Source: Borrelia hispanica CRI (GTDB taxonomy: Bacteria > Spirochaetota > Spirochaetia > Borreliales > Borreliaceae). From it: 64,000 bases of DNA. Position numbers and translations under genes: made by a program. Positions within the stretch are counted from its first letter, which is position 1; every line of letters starts with the position of its first letter. The notes beneath the pieces were generated by a model, which was given only the letters and a program-made list of their open reading frames with translations, was not told where the DNA came from and ran no database searches. The stretch is taken from positions 152,649 through 216,648 of the forward strand of contig NZ_AYOU01000164.1 of NCBI RefSeq assembly GCF_000500065.1, given 5' to 3'. This document shows, piece by piece, positions 40,423-50,861 of this stretch.

Positions 40423-41403
40423 ATGGAAAAACTTAAAAAAGAGTTTATTGTAAAACATAATTCTCAAAGATTAGATATTTATTTATCAGAACATCTGTGT
40501 CTTTTTAATAGAAGTCAAATTAAAAAGAGGGAACTAAAAGCATTTAAATTTAATGATGGTTATTTTAGTTCAATTAAATTATCTAAGCCCGTTTTTGTAA
40601 AAGATAGAATATTAATAGAATTTAATAAAGAGATTGATTTAGGAGAATATTTAGTACCCTTGAATTTGCCCATTAATATTCTTTATGAGGATATAAATGT
40701 CATTGTTGTAGAAAAACCTCAAGGGATTTTAAGTCATCCTGGTATATCAAATTTTGAGAATACTGTTGTGAATTTTCTATTACATCATATATCGAATTTA
40801 AGATATAAGTTTCAAGAAAATAAAATTAGACCTGGAATTGTGCATAGATTGGATAAAGAAACTTCTGGTGTGATGATTTGTGCTAAAAATTTGGAAACTT
40901 TAAATTTTTTATTTGATCAGTTTAAGAATAGATCTGTTAAAAAGGTTTATATTGCAATTGTTAAAGGTAATTTTAAAGTTGATGGTGGCATTATTGATAC
41001 TTTTATAGATAGAGATAGATATGATAGAAAAAAGTTTACTGTGCATAAAAATAGTGGAAAGAGAGCATTAACCGAATATAAAGTATTAATTAGTATGAAA
41101 AATTATTCATTAGTAGTGCTTCAACCTAAAACAGGACGTACTCATCAATTAAGAGTTCATATGAAATATTTAAACCATCCAATATTAGGCGATGATATTT
41201 ATTCTAGGGTAGATCAGGAATTTAAAGAAATATCTTTGATGCTTCATTCTTATAAGCTTGAAATTAATATTAAAGAAGGTTTTTTGAAGAAGTTTATTTC
41301 AGTATTACCTAGAAGATTTATTGATTTTTTATCGAATTTTTATGATGATGCAACATTGAATTTACTTGTTGAAGATTTGAATGTTGTTTTAGATAAGTTT
41401 TAA
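40423..41403 (+). CDS. rluD: RluD-type 23S rRNA pseudouridine synthase
   Basis: 326 residues. The N-terminal S4-like region (RLDIYLSEHLCLFNRSQIKKR) is followed by the synthase domain: EKPQGILSHPG, GIVHRLDKETSGVMICAKN with the catalytic Asp, and QPKTGRTHQLRVHMKYLNHPILGD. This fits RluD/RluC-type enzymes. It starts with no spacer after the preceding gene. It overlaps yitT by 4 bases, tail to tail. Confidence 0.92.
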   Translation: MEKLKKEFIVKHNSQRLDIYLSEHLCLFNRSQIKKRELKAFKFNDGYFSSIKLSKPVFVKDRILIEFNKEIDLGEYLVPLNLPINILYEDINVIVVEKPQGILSHPGISNFENTVVNFLLHHISNLRYKFQENKIRPGIVHRLDKETSGVMICAKNLETLNFLFDQFKNRSVKKVYIAIVKGNFKVDGGIIDTFIDRDRYDRKKFTVHKNSGKRALTEYKVLISMKNYSLVVLQPKTGRTHQLRVHMKYLNHPILGDDIYSRVDQEFKEISLMLHSYKLEINIKEGFLKKFISVLPRRFIDFLSNFYDDATLNLLVEDLNVVLDKF

Positions 41404-42365
41404 CTTTCAATGTCGTTTTTATTTGTATTTTCTTCGATAATTTTTTTTCCACCAGTTATTTCATTTGTGTTAATGACTGTAATAAAGCAGTTAGGGTCAA
41501 TTTTTTGAGAAATATATTTTATTCTAGACATACGCATTGTTGGAACTACTATAAAAACTATGGTTTTGTCATTGCCAGCCCAAGCTCCTTTACCTTCAAG
41601 TAGTGTGGCTGCTACTTTTAATTTATTGGTAAGTAAGTAGGATATCTCTTTTCCTTTGTCTGAGATTATGAGAATTGCTTTTTGATTTCCAAATCCTGTA
41701 CTTGTTTTGTCTGTCATTATAGCTGTTACAAATGAAGCTATGAGAGTATAAAGAGCAATTTCGATATTAAAAAATGTTGCTGCAATTAATAATACTGCAA
41801 GATTAAATAGAAAGTTTGTAGTTCCAATACTAATTGAATATTTTTCTTTAATTATCATGGAAATTATATCCGTACCGCCCGATGAACCTTTTGCTTTAAA
41901 TATTAAGCCAAGTCCAAGTCCTGATATTAAACCTGCTAAAATTGACACAAGTATCATGTCATTTAGTTGCATTTTGTATTGCAAGAATTGTGAATAGTTG
42001 ACTATTAAAGAATATAGAGCCATTGCAATCCAGCTTTGAATTACAAAAGTTATATTTAAAAATTTTATTCCAATAATAAATAATGGAATATTTAATATAA
42101 AGATTGTAAGCCCTAGATTGAAATCTAAAAGATAGTGTAACATTAATGAAATTCCTGCAATTCCGCCACTTAAGAGCCCATGTGGTATGTATAAAATGTT
42201 TGTGGATATTGCCATTAAGAGTGAACCCATTATTATTTGTAATGTGCTAATGAATATTAGTTTAGGATCTTTAAAGACATTTTTAAGTTGCTTTCTTAAT
42301 ATTTTTAATATAACAAATTTGAATTTTTGCTTTATTCTAATCCATTTGTTCTTTTTTTTCTTCAT
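41400..42365 (-). CDS. YitT-family membrane protein (DUF161 plus DUF2179)
   Basis: 321 residues with about five transmembrane segments and a C-terminal soluble domain. The family motifs are IPHGLLSGGIAGISLMLHYL and FKAKGSSGGTDIISMIIKEK (the SSGGTDI signature), then the DUF2179 part LLTNKLKVAATLLEGKGAWAG. Function of the family is unknown. It overlaps rluD by 4 bases. Confidence 0.88.
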   Translation of the reverse strand: MKKKKNKWIRIKQKFKFVILKILRKQLKNVFKDPKLIFISTLQIIMGSLLMAISTNILYIPHGLLSGGIAGISLMLHYLLDFNLGLTIFILNIPLFIIGIKFLNITFVIQSWIAMALYSLIVNYSQFLQYKMQLNDMILVSILAGLISGLGLGLIFKAKGSSGGTDIISMIIKEKYSISIGTTNFLFNLAVLLIAATFFNIEIALYTLIASFVTAIMTDKTSTGFGNQKAILIISDKGKEISYLLTNKLKVAATLLEGKGAWAGNDKTIVFIVVPTMRMSRIKYISQKIDPNCFITVINTNEITGGKKIIEENTNKNDIES

Positions 42366-42493
42366 TTTTTATTACTTTACTCTTTAGTATAAAATTATTG
42401 ATTCATCTGAATTTTATACTAATTTTACTAAAAAACAATTCACTTTTATTGCAATTGTTTCTTTTTTTTTGATATTATTGTTTTATAAAAGAT

Positions 42494-42883
42494 ATGATTG
42501 TTAGTTATTTAAAGCTTATATGTTTAATAGTTTTTCTCTTTTTTTATATTTGGTTTTTTATTATTTTAAAAATGAAGAGAACAAACATAGCCTTATTAGA
42601 AAAAATTAAAAATGGTGCAAAAGTATTAGATATTAGATCTTCTAAGGAATATGCCAAGTCTCATTATGCAAGAGCAATTAATATTCCTTTTAAAAATTTA
42701 TTTGCAAAAAAAGATAAATTGGGTAGTTTGGATACTCAAATAATAATTTATGGTAAAAGTTTTAGTAAGTCTTTTGAAGCTGAGAAGCTTTTAAAAGGAT
42801 TAGGGTTTAAAAATGTATTTGTAGCGGGAACATTAAGAAATATGCCTAGATTGCCCGGATCTAAAGAAGAGATTAATGGTTAA
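42494..42883 (+). CDS. membrane-anchored rhodanese-like protein lacking the catalytic Cys
   Basis: 129 residues: an N-terminal transmembrane helix (residues 5-25) and a rhodanese domain ([23 protein letters not shown]). At the active loop the family reads YCRSGxRS; here it is [11 protein letters not shown], with Gly87 in place of Cys. So sulphur transfer is unlikely. It ends overlapping udk by 8 bases, so expression is coupled. Position matches the gene called glpE in Borrelia. Confidence 0.75.
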   Translation: MIVSYLKLICLIVFLFFYIWFFIILKMKRTNIALLEKIKNGAKVLDIRSSKEYAKSHYARAINIPFKNLFAKKDKLGSLDTQIIIYGKSFSKSFEAEKLLKGLGFKNVFVAGTLRNMPRLPGSKEEING

Positions 42884-43496
42884 GATTATCGGAATATCTG
42901 GTGGGTCTGGAAGTGGTAAAACTACAATTGTGAATAAAATTAGTGAAGTTATTTCTGAATTCGTTCTTATATCTCAGGATAATTATTATAAAAGTGTTGG
43001 GGATTATGAGTATGAGTTTTTAGATGTTAATTTTGATCATCCAGATGCTTTTGATAATAATTTATTTTATAAGCAATTAAAAAAATTAAAAGAAAATCAA
43101 TCGATTAATATGCCACTTTATGATTTTATTAACCATAAAAGGAGAGATGAAACTATTGAAATAGTTCCGACTCCTATTGTGATTGTTGAAGGTATTATGA
43201 TTTTTGTTGAGGAACGTGTACGTAATTTAATAGATTTGAAGATATATATAGATACTCCTAATGATATTAGATTTATTAGAAGGCTTGAACGAGATATGTC
43301 TAAGAGAGGGCGTACATTGGAGTCCGTTATTGAACAATATTTAAGTACAACCAGAGCAGGATATTACAGATTTATTGAACCTACTAAGGAATATGCTGAT
43401 TTAATTATTCCTGAAGGAGGGCACAATGATAAAGCCCTTTATGTTCTTTCATCTTTTTTAAAGACACTTGTAAAGGATAGTTCAAAATTTTTTTAA
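42876..43496 (+). CDS. udk: uridine kinase
   Basis: 206 residues. The Walker A P-loop is [17 protein letters not shown]; the Asp/Asn and Arg-rich lid read DHPDAFD and [15 protein letters not shown]; Walker-B-like [16 protein letters not shown]. It phosphorylates uridine and cytidine for nucleotide salvage, which Borrelia needs. The 3' end overlaps priA by 4 bases. Confidence 0.93.
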   Translation: MVKIIGISGGSGSGKTTIVNKISEVISEFVLISQDNYYKSVGDYEYEFLDVNFDHPDAFDNNLFYKQLKKLKENQSINMPLYDFINHKRRDETIEIVPTPIVIVEGIMIFVEERVRNLIDLKIYIDTPNDIRFIRRLERDMSKRGRTLESVIEQYLSTTRAGYYRFIEPTKEYADLIIPEGGHNDKALYVLSSFLKTLVKDSSKFF

Positions 43497-45469
43497 AGTA
43501 GTGAAAGTGGATAATAATCTATTTCAATATATGTGTCTTTTGTATTTTTTATTCTTTCTTTTGTGTTGCGTATTAACTTTTCAAGAGGATTAAATGTTTT
43601 TGATAAATATAAAATATTATATCTATAGTATTTGGATATTTTTGACATAGGAGCCTTTGATGGGCCAAAATAGTCTATATCATCATTTAAGAATTCTTTA
43701 GATATGTCGAAAAATTCTAAGCATTTATGTTTGGCAGCTTCTTGTTTTTGACTTCTAACTACTATCCTGATTATTTTTTTAAAGGGAGGATAATTTAATT
43801 CTTTTCGGATTTTTATTTCTTCTTGATAAAATTCTTCGTATTTACCTTCATATGCATATTTTATAGCATAATAATTTGGATTTTTTGTTTGAATAATAAT
43901 TGTATTATCACTTTTAAATCTTGCGGCTCTTCCTAACACTTGTGAAATTATTGCAAAGATTTTTTCACTACTTCTAAAATCAGGAAAATCTATTCCAATA
44001 TCTGCATTAATAATGCCTAATGTTTTGATTTGTTTAAAATTAAAACCTTTTGCAATAATTTGCGTTCCAATTAAGATATCTAATTGTTCATTTTCAAATG
44101 CATTTATTGATTGAGAAATTTCTTTTTGATTAATATCAGAGTCTATTCTTGCTATTCGTGCATTTGGCAAAAATTTTTTTAGTTCTCTTTCTATAAATTG
44201 AATACCGTATGTTTTATACATAATGTCTTTTGAGTTACATTTGGGACAAGCTTTTATTATATTTGTTTTATGATTACAGTAATGACAAATGAGTTTGTTT
44301 TCATTTTGATGATAAGTTAGATTAACAGAACAGTTGGGACAGCAAATTATGTATTCACAAATTTTACATTCAAGTATTTTTGAGTATCCCCTTTTATTAA
44401 TAAAGATTAATGCTTGCCTTTTTTCAAGTATACTTTTTTGTATACTGTAAAGTAATTCTGAAGATATTATTTGAGGTTCTTTTTTCATATCAATTATTTT
44501 AAGTTCTTTCAGTGTTTTTGTTAAAAATTTATTTTTTAAAACCATCTTTTTAATTTGATTATTTTCCATTGCAAGATATGCCTCAAGTGATGGGGTTGCA
44601 CTTCCCATTATAAATTTGGCATTGAAAGTGTTTTGTAAAAAAAATCCTATATGTCTTGAATGAAATCGTGGGGTGTTTTCAGATTTATATGTGTGTTCAT
44701 GTTCTTCATCCATGATTATTAATCCTAAATTTGTAAAAGGTAGCATTAATGCGCTCTTAATTCCAAGTATGATTAAACTTTCTCCATTTTTGACTTTGTT
44801 CCATATATCAATTTTATTAGAATTGGATACTTTAGAGTTATACTCATAAATGTGATTTGTGCTTAAGCTTGCTTTAAGTCTTTGAATTATTTGATAACCT
44901 AATGAAATTTCAGGAATTAGAAAAATTATTTGTTTTTTTTGTTCTAAATAATTTTCGCATAATTTAATAAATATCTCTGTTTTTCCAGAACCCGGAACAC
45001 CAAATAGATAAAATGTATTTTGGATACTTGATTCAATAATGTCTTTATAAATTTTATTTTGTTCTTCATTTAATTGGATAGATACTGTGGATTTTGGACT
45101 TTCACTTTTATTGTCTTTTATTTTTTTATTTGAAGTTGAAATTTTAGGTAATCCGCAAAATAAAGTTTCTCCAAATCCAGAAAATGTTTTTTGACTAATC
45201 CAACGTGCAAGATTAATATTATGTTCTGTGATTATTGCATGATCGTCAATGACCTTTAATATATCTTTTATTGAAAATGTAAAATCTTTTTTTAGTTCTT
45301 CTTTATAATATCTTTTAATTATGATTCCAATTGTTTCTTTTCCATTAAAATTTGTTATTACTCTTGTGCCCGTTTCCAATGTTAATTTGTACTTATAAAG
45401 AAAAAGTCTGTTGATAGGTATATTGAATGCAATGTCATAGTAAAAATTTTGTTCCAGATTATCATCCAT
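43493..45469 (-). CDS. priA: primosomal helicase PriA
   Basis: 658 residues. Superfamily 2 helicase with Walker [17 protein letters not shown], Walker [28 protein letters not shown], and the zinc-binding Cys cluster [15 protein letters not shown] to CHYCNHK to CPKCNSKD. It restarts stalled forks. Shorter than E. coli PriA (732) through a reduced N-terminal part. It is the last gene of the operon starting at cdaA. Confidence 0.93.
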   Translation of the reverse strand: MDDNLEQNFYYDIAFNIPINRLFLYKYKLTLETGTRVITNFNGKETIGIIIKRYYKEELKKDFTFSIKDILKVIDDHAIITEHNINLARWISQKTFSGFGETLFCGLPKISTSNKKIKDNKSESPKSTVSIQLNEEQNKIYKDIIESSIQNTFYLFGVPGSGKTEIFIKLCENYLEQKKQIIFLIPEISLGYQIIQRLKASLSTNHIYEYNSKVSNSNKIDIWNKVKNGESLIILGIKSALMLPFTNLGLIIMDEEHEHTYKSENTPRFHSRHIGFFLQNTFNAKFIMGSATPSLEAYLAMENNQIKKMVLKNKFLTKTLKELKIIDMKKEPQIISSELLYSIQKSILEKRQALIFINKRGYSKILECKICEYIICCPNCSVNLTYHQNENKLICHYCNHKTNIIKACPKCNSKDIMYKTYGIQFIERELKKFLPNARIARIDSDINQKEISQSINAFENEQLDILIGTQIIAKGFNFKQIKTLGIINADIGIDFPDFRSSEKIFAIISQVLGRAARFKSDNTIIIQTKNPNYYAIKYAYEGKYEEFYQEEIKIRKELNYPPFKKIIRIVVRSQKQEAAKHKCLEFFDISKEFLNDDIDYFGPSKAPMSKISKYYRYNILYLSKTFNPLEKLIRNTKERIKNTKDTYIEIDYYPLSLL

Positions 45470-46031
45470 ATTTTATTATGCCTTTTATAATTTTTAGATC
45501 TTGCCAGATTTCTTTTTTGAGTTCTGGATTGCTTATTTGACTTGTAGGAAGATGTGTAAATACTATTGGAATTTTTTTAAATTTTAATTCAAATCCTCTA
45601 ACAATTTGTATTCTTAGGTTTTGATTTAAAAATAATTCTACTTCTTCGCAAGCAAGAATTGCTTTGGGTTGTTGATTATCAATCTCTGCAATTAGAGTAT
45701 TAGAATTATCTATTATTTTATAATTTAATATACTGATGCTTTCACACCATTTTTTGATTATTGCATTTGTATTTTGATTTAAATGTTTTTTATCTATATA
45801 TATTATTAATAAATTTTTTGTATTAGTTTTCTTTGTATTATGTTCTAGTGATTTTATGGGTTGATTTTCTTTGATATTTACTTGTTCTAACATATCTACG
45901 TTTTTAACTTTTGTTATTTTATTTTTAATTTTTTCAATTTCTTCTTTATAGTTATAATAAATGTTTCCTGATATATTATTTTTCAGTATTCTAAATAATA
46001 TTATTTTTTTGATTAGTTTATTTTTATTCAT
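45462..46031 (-). CDS. hypothetical protein between truA and priA
   Basis: 189 residues, Lys/Asn/Ile-rich, with no motif I recognise. The C-terminal half (KAILACEEVELFLNQNLRIQIVRGFELKFKKIPIVFTHLP) looks like an alpha/beta domain. It overlaps truA and priA by 8 bases at each end, so it is co-translated with them. It is conserved in position in Borrelia (BB0013 by order). Function unknown. Confidence 0.55.
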   Translation of the reverse strand: MNKNKLIKKIILFRILKNNISGNIYYNYKEEIEKIKNKITKVKNVDMLEQVNIKENQPIKSLEHNTKKTNTKNLLIIYIDKKHLNQNTNAIIKKWCESISILNYKIIDNSNTLIAEIDNQQPKAILACEEVELFLNQNLRIQIVRGFELKFKKIPIVFTHLPTSQISNPELKKEIWQDLKIIKGIIKYG

Positions 46032-46764
46032 AAAAAATCCTATCTAAAAATAAAGCTTTTGCAGGTGCTGTTGTTCGTGTATATTTTCTGTTTTTCGACT
46101 TTAATATTTTTATGAAGGTATCAACAGGTTCATTTTTGATTTCTATGTCGATCATTGTTCCTACTATTGATCTTACCATTTTCCATAAAAATGAAGAGCC
46201 TATTATTTCAAAGACGATAAATTTGTTTTTTTTCTTAAATTTAGCGAAGTAAATTTCTTTTAATTTTGAATTTGTTTGATCTCTAATACATGAAAAAGTT
46301 GTAAAATCATGTAAACCAATTAACATTTCAGCCATTGCATTTAATCTGTTAATATTTAGTTTTTTTCTTACAGAGTAGGCTTGGTATCCTTCCCAAGGAT
46401 AATGATTTTCATTGTTAAGTATGTAATAGGTATATTTTCTTTTCTTTGCATGAAATCTGGGTTGAAATTCATTTGATACATACTTTAATTTCATTATTCT
46501 AATATCATCCTTTAAGAGAGAATTTATTGCTGCCTTTAAATTTTTAAGATTAATATTGATTTTTATATAAAAAGATATTATTTGTCTTTTTGCGTGAACG
46601 CCTTTATCTGTTCTACCTGCTGATTGAATTTTAACTTTTGTTTTATTTATTTTTTCTAATGCTTTTTCTATTTCTCCTTGAATTGTTGGTTTTGTAGGTT
46701 GAATTTGAAAACCATGATATAGTGAGCCATCATATGCTATTTCTGCAAGTATTTTTTTTTTCAT
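46024..46764 (-). CDS. truA: tRNA pseudouridine(38-40) synthase
   Basis: 246 residues. The catalytic Asp lies in SAGRTDKGVHA; YDGSLYHGFQIQ near the start and SFLWKMVRSIVGTMIDI are TruA-specific. It modifies positions 38-40 of tRNA anticodon arms. It starts one base after the DUF2225 gene stop. Confidence 0.95.
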   Translation of the reverse strand: MKKKILAEIAYDGSLYHGFQIQPTKPTIQGEIEKALEKINKTKVKIQSAGRTDKGVHAKRQIISFYIKININLKNLKAAINSLLKDDIRIMKLKYVSNEFQPRFHAKKRKYTYYILNNENHYPWEGYQAYSVRKKLNINRLNAMAEMLIGLHDFTTFSCIRDQTNSKLKEIYFAKFKKKNKFIVFEIIGSSFLWKMVRSIVGTMIDIEIKNEPVDTFIKILKSKNRKYTRTTAPAKALFLDRIFYE

Positions 46765-47613
46765 TTATTTAAAAGTTTTTATTTCACGTGATATCTTAAA
46801 ATAAACTTCTTTTATTTTATCTAAGAGGATAGAAGGTTTTTCTTTTGATGATTTTCCCATTCCAGCTATTTTAGACAGAAGAGTTTTTATTTCAATTAAC
46901 TGGTTATATCTGTATTGTTTATTTTCTATATTTCCATAAAAATATTCTAATAATCCTGATAAATATAAGACACCGTCATATCCATAATTTTTGTCTGTAT
47001 CAGGACCAAAAATGATTGCAGCATTAATGGGTTCTGAATTATTTTGTTCTTTTTCTATTGTCAATTTATAAAGATATGCTGCTTTATGATAAAATATTTT
47101 TTGCAAATAATTATAGTTTTTGTTTGGATATTTCTTTTCGAGATCTTCTAATGTCCAGGCTGCTCTTATTGCACATTTTGCTTGATTTAGGGTTGGGTTG
47201 TGATTTTTGTCCAAATATTCATAACACATTATCGCAAGTATATAACTGGCAGCTCCCTCTTGAAGTCTCCTTGGTTGATTGAAGTTTAAGTCATCTTCAA
47301 AAATTTCTTTTATTTTTTTTCGTTCATTAGTATGATTTATTAGGAGTTGTTTTGTTTTATTATTAATAAGTGTTATTGTGTGAAATTCATTTGGGAAAGC
47401 CGAGAGATAACAGTTAGGACATACTATTATTGAATATATTCTGGGGTAGATGTCACCGTACTTTTCATTTGTTACGTATTCTCTTTTTAAATCAACTTTA
47501 AGTTTACCAGATATTAATCTGCTACTTCCTGTTAATAATTCTTCTTTTCTAAATTTGTGTTTACATAAAGGACATTCAATTTCTTCTTTTGTAAAATATG
47601 ATATCTTTTTCAT
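46765..47613 (-). CDS. DUF2225-family zinc-ribbon protein
   Basis: 282 residues. The N-terminus has CPLCKHKF and a later CPNCYLSAFPNEF, a four-Cys metal site, and the rest is helical with repeats (AIMCYEYL, AIRAAWTLEDLEKK). Matches DUF2225 in layout. Function unknown; it is co-transcribed between acpS and truA. Confidence 0.75.
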   Translation of the reverse strand: MKKISYFTKEEIECPLCKHKFRKEELLTGSSRLISGKLKVDLKREYVTNEKYGDIYPRIYSIIVCPNCYLSAFPNEFHTITLINNKTKQLLINHTNERKKIKEIFEDDLNFNQPRRLQEGAASYILAIMCYEYLDKNHNPTLNQAKCAIRAAWTLEDLEKKYPNKNYNYLQKIFYHKAAYLYKLTIEKEQNNSEPINAAIIFGPDTDKNYGYDGVLYLSGLLEYFYGNIENKQYRYNQLIEIKTLLSKIAGMGKSSKEKPSILLDKIKEVYFKISREIKTFK

Positions 47614-47616
47614 ATA

Positions 47617-48006
47617 TTAATTTTCTACTATTACAAATGTAACAGCATACTCCCGTTCATGCGAAATTGTTAAATACAGTTTTAGATTCATTTTTTCGAT
47701 TAATTTTTTAATATCATTATGTAACTGAAACGTTACATTACCTTTTGGTAAACTTATGATTTCAATATCTTTAAGTGAATATTTTATTTTATTATCTACT
47801 AGTGGACTTAAAGCTTTGAGCAATGATTCTTTTGCTGAAAATTTACCGGCTAAACTTTCTAAAACTCCTTTTCCTTTCATTTTTAAGTTTTCAATTTCTC
47901 TTTGTGTAAAAAATCTTTCTAGCTTTTTTCTATTTTTTAAAAAGCTAGAAAATCTTATAATCTTTATTATATCACATCCTATTGATTTCGTCATTTTATC
48001 ATTCAT
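47617..48006 (-). CDS. acpS: holo-[acyl-carrier-protein] synthase
   Basis: 129 residues. The Mg-binding start [12 protein letters not shown] and the catalytic [15 protein letters not shown] are clear. It attaches phosphopantetheine to ACP. It overlaps the ybbR stop region by 8 bases. Borrelia lacks a fatty-acid synthesis pathway as far as I recall, so the substrate may be an ACP-like protein; that is inference. Confidence 0.9.
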   Translation of the reverse strand: MNDKMTKSIGCDIIKIIRFSSFLKNRKKLERFFTQREIENLKMKGKGVLESLAGKFSAKESLLKALSPLVDNKIKYSLKDIEIISLPKGNVTFQLHNDIKKLIEKMNLKLYLTISHEREYAVTFVIVEN

Positions 48007-48991
48007 TAGCTGTTATTTCTACTTGTATTGTTTTAGGTTCATATTCATATACTTCTATGCCATAAGTGTTATTTTTAAGTATTATGTCTGTTTTAATATC
48101 ATAAATTCCAGGATTTTCAATTTGACTTAAATCTAGGTTGAGATTAATATTGTTATTATTTATATGCATTTTGGTTATTTTTTCTGATAGTCCACTTCTG
48201 ATTTTTATAAACATCTCATTTTCTGGGGCCAGAATTTTTTCTTTATTTTTTATTTCTAGACCATTTTTTAGGTTATTAAAAATTAAATTTGGTTTTGTTA
48301 TTGTTGTTTGTATATATTTTTTACCTAAGGTAATGTTAAGTATTACGTGGTTTTTTTCAAGTGTTATTAGTTGATCTGGCGATATTACTTCAAGATGATC
48401 AGAAATAAATACAGTGCTTGTGTCAAATTCTTTTATTTTTGTTTTAATTGTATTTATTGCTTTTATTACTTTTTCTGGGCCATGTATTGTTAGTCTTTCA
48501 GGTACTATGTTATATTTTGCAATAAAATATTCACCTTTTCCTTCTTTTTCAATTAATTTGAACTTAGGTTCAACTTTTACTAATTTTGAAATTTTTTTGT
48601 CAAGATTTAGTTTGATTTTGTTTTTTGAGAGTTTGTATTCAACTATAGGAATAGGATTAAAATTTTTAATTTTTATTGGCAATTCATATTCCCCAGCTTC
48701 TTTTATGTTATTAGCTTCAACAGATAAAATTATTCGTTCTAGATCTAAATATTTTGAATCTTTTTTATTGATTTTGACTGTAAGTAATATTTTATTAAAA
48801 TCAGGCATTTTACCCAATGTAACTTCATTTTCTAGTAAAATATTAAAATTTTTCTCTATATTGACCGATTCTATGCTGTTAACGTAAAATGTGATGAACA
48901 TAATAATAGCTATTAGGATAGAAATAGCTTTATTTTGCCAATCTTCAAATAATAACTTAATTATGTTTATAAATTTTTTAGTTATAATCAT
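47999..48991 (-). CDS. YbbR-domain protein, CdaA regulator-like
   Basis: 330 residues. One N-terminal transmembrane helix ([16 protein letters not shown]) followed by several YbbR repeats (for example [20 protein letters not shown] and [18 protein letters not shown]). In Gram-positive bacteria CdaR (YbbR) controls CdaA; the gene is next to cdaA here too, 3 bases apart. A regulatory role is inferred from context. Confidence 0.82.
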   Translation of the reverse strand: MIITKKFINIIKLLFEDWQNKAISILIAIIMFITFYVNSIESVNIEKNFNILLENEVTLGKMPDFNKILLTVKINKKDSKYLDLERIILSVEANNIKEAGEYELPIKIKNFNPIPIVEYKLSKNKIKLNLDKKISKLVKVEPKFKLIEKEGKGEYFIAKYNIVPERLTIHGPEKVIKAINTIKTKIKEFDTSTVFISDHLEVISPDQLITLEKNHVILNITLGKKYIQTTITKPNLIFNNLKNGLEIKNKEKILAPENEMFIKIRSGLSEKITKMHINNNNINLNLDLSQIENPGIYDIKTDIILKNNTYGIEVYEYEPKTIQVEITANE

Positions 48992-48994
48992 TAT

Positions 48995-49771
48995 TCATTC
49001 TATTAATGCAATATTTAGTTTTTTTTTGACTTCATTCAAGTTTAAATTATATTCTAATTTTCCATTTCTTGTTAGTGAAATAGAGCCAGTTTCTTCAGAT
49101 GTTATTATTGTTATTGCATCTGAGTTTTCAGAAATTCCAAGTCCTGCTCTATGTCTTGTTCCAAATGTTTTGCTAATAGATTCTACATTAGATAATGGTA
49201 AAAAGGACCCAGCATATACTATTTTATTATTGCTAATAATAACTGCTCCATCATGTAAAGGTGTTTCATAATCAAAAATTGATATTAAAATTTCGTTAGA
49301 TACGATAGAATCTAATTTTATTCCTTTATTTATTATTTGTTCCAATTGTATTTTTTTTTCTATGCATATTAAGCTACCAGATTTATTTTCTGATAGATGC
49401 TTGATTGCTTTAATTATTTCAGTAATAGTTTTTATAGTTTCTTCTTTATTATTTGCAAGCTTAAAAGATAGATTAAAATTGCCAATTTGCATTATTATTT
49501 TTTTTATTTCCTGATGAAATAATATAAGCATTGCAATTGGTAGTATATTTGCTATGTAAGTTAATAACCAATTTATTGTATATAAGTTGAAATAATAAGA
49601 TATGATGCCAATGGATGTAATTATAATCATTCCTTTAAGTAAATTTACTGAATAAGAATTAATTACATTTTTATAGATATAATAGACTAAGATGCTAATT
49701 AAACTTATGTCTAATATTCTAGAGATGATATCTTTGATTTGATTTATATTATTCATGTCTATCATAAGCAT
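48995..49771 (-). CDS. cdaA: diadenylate cyclase CdaA
   Basis: 258 residues. Three N-terminal transmembrane helices, then the DAC domain with DGAVIISNNKIVYAGSF (DGA motif) and GTRHRAGLGISENSDAI (RHR motif). It makes c-di-AMP from two ATP. The ortholog is BB0008. It is the first gene of the minus-strand operon. Its start is ambiguous among ATGs at 49771, 49765 and 49756. Confidence 0.93.
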   Translation of the reverse strand: MLMIDMNNINQIKDIISRILDISLISILVYYIYKNVINSYSVNLLKGMIIITSIGIISYYFNLYTINWLLTYIANILPIAMLILFHQEIKKIIMQIGNFNLSFKLANNKEETIKTITEIIKAIKHLSENKSGSLICIEKKIQLEQIINKGIKLDSIVSNEILISIFDYETPLHDGAVIISNNKIVYAGSFLPLSNVESISKTFGTRHRAGLGISENSDAITIITSEETGSISLTRNGKLEYNLNLNEVKKKLNIALIE

Positions 49772-49890
49772 TTCTTTTTAATTGATTTTGTATATAATAT
49801 AATTTTACTATACATAATGTATTGAATATGTTCATACTTGTATATATATTTTAATACAAGTTAATCTTAAATTAAATTTATTTTTTATTT

Positions 49891-50748
49891 ATGAGTAAAA
49901 AAGAAAAAATTATAGCTTTTATTTTTGATTTTGATGATACTTTAATTTATGGTAACATGCAGCAAGTACTTTTTGATGAGTATAATGTTGATGCTAATTT
50001 GTTTTGGAGTGAAGTTGAAAATTTATCTGTTGCTTATAATGAAAATAATTGTAATATTATTACTAATGAGATGATATATTTATCACATTTTTTAACTTAC
50101 GTGAGAGAAGGTATTTTTAGAGGATTAAATAATAAAATATTGTTTGAATTAGGTTCAAAATTAAAGTTTTTTGAAGGTGTGATTGATTTGTTTAAAGAAA
50201 TAAGTGAGATAAATAAAAGTTTAAAAAAATCAGATGCAATGATCAACATTTATATTGTGTCGAGTGGTTTTAGACAAATGATTTTGGGTAGTAGTATTGC
50301 TTCTTATGTTACTAAGGTCTGGGCTTGTGAATTTGTAGATTCATACCTTATGCCTTTTTATCAAAGTTTAGATAATAAATTTTCGGAGAATAGTGTTTTA
50401 AGTAGTGTGTGTTATTTTGTAGATCATACAATAAAGACCAGAGTAATTTTTGAATTAAATAAGGGATCTTATGATAAAATTAATAAGCGAATTCCAAAAA
50501 GTAGAAGAGAAATTCCTTTTGAAAATATGTTTTATATTGCAGATGGTTTTAATGATATTCCAGCTTTTGAGATTTTGAATAATAATTTAAATCATTATAA
50601 AAATACATTAACAGTTTATTATGGTAACAATGAGAATGCCAAAAAGTTAGTCGCAGAGAAAAGAGTAGGAGATTTGGCTGAGGCTAATTACGGCAAGGGG
50701 ACTAAGTTGTATAATTGGATAATGGAAAAAATTTTTTTAAATATGTGA
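49891..50748 (+). CDS. HAD-superfamily phosphatase, SerB-like
   Basis: 285 residues. Motif I FIFDFDDTLIYGN (DxD), motif II YIVSSGFRQMI, and motif IV YIADGFNDIPAFEI. The lack of a C1 or large C2 cap is not clear. The fold fits a phosphoserine-phosphatase-like HAD, and the substrate is unknown. It is divergent from cdaA across 119 bases that must contain both promoters. Confidence 0.75.
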   Translation: MSKKEKIIAFIFDFDDTLIYGNMQQVLFDEYNVDANLFWSEVENLSVAYNENNCNIITNEMIYLSHFLTYVREGIFRGLNNKILFELGSKLKFFEGVIDLFKEISEINKSLKKSDAMINIYIVSSGFRQMILGSSIASYVTKVWACEFVDSYLMPFYQSLDNKFSENSVLSSVCYFVDHTIKTRVIFELNKGSYDKINKRIPKSRREIPFENMFYIADGFNDIPAFEILNNNLNHYKNTLTVYYGNNENAKKLVAEKRVGDLAEANYGKGTKLYNWIMEKIFLNM

Positions 50749-50805
50749 ACCATATGTATATGTATTGTATGAACTTAATTTAATTAATGAATTTAAGTTT
50801 TAGTA

Positions 50806-50835
50806 TTGACTTTACTTTTAAGTATTTTTCATAAT
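50806..50835 (+). promoter_or_regulatory. promoter of the AI-2E/TerM-family gene
   Basis: TTGACT at 50806-50811 and CATAAT at 50830-50835, spacing 18. Between the -10 and the ATG sits a run of eight G (50845-50852), which can act as a Shine-Dalgarno. Confidence 0.55.
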
Positions 50836-50861
50836 AATTTCAATGGGGGGGGAAATAAAAG

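Noticed and set aside
48138..48887. Plus-strand ORFs of 78 and 157 codons
   Set aside because: Antisense shadows of the YbbR-like gene; no start signals.
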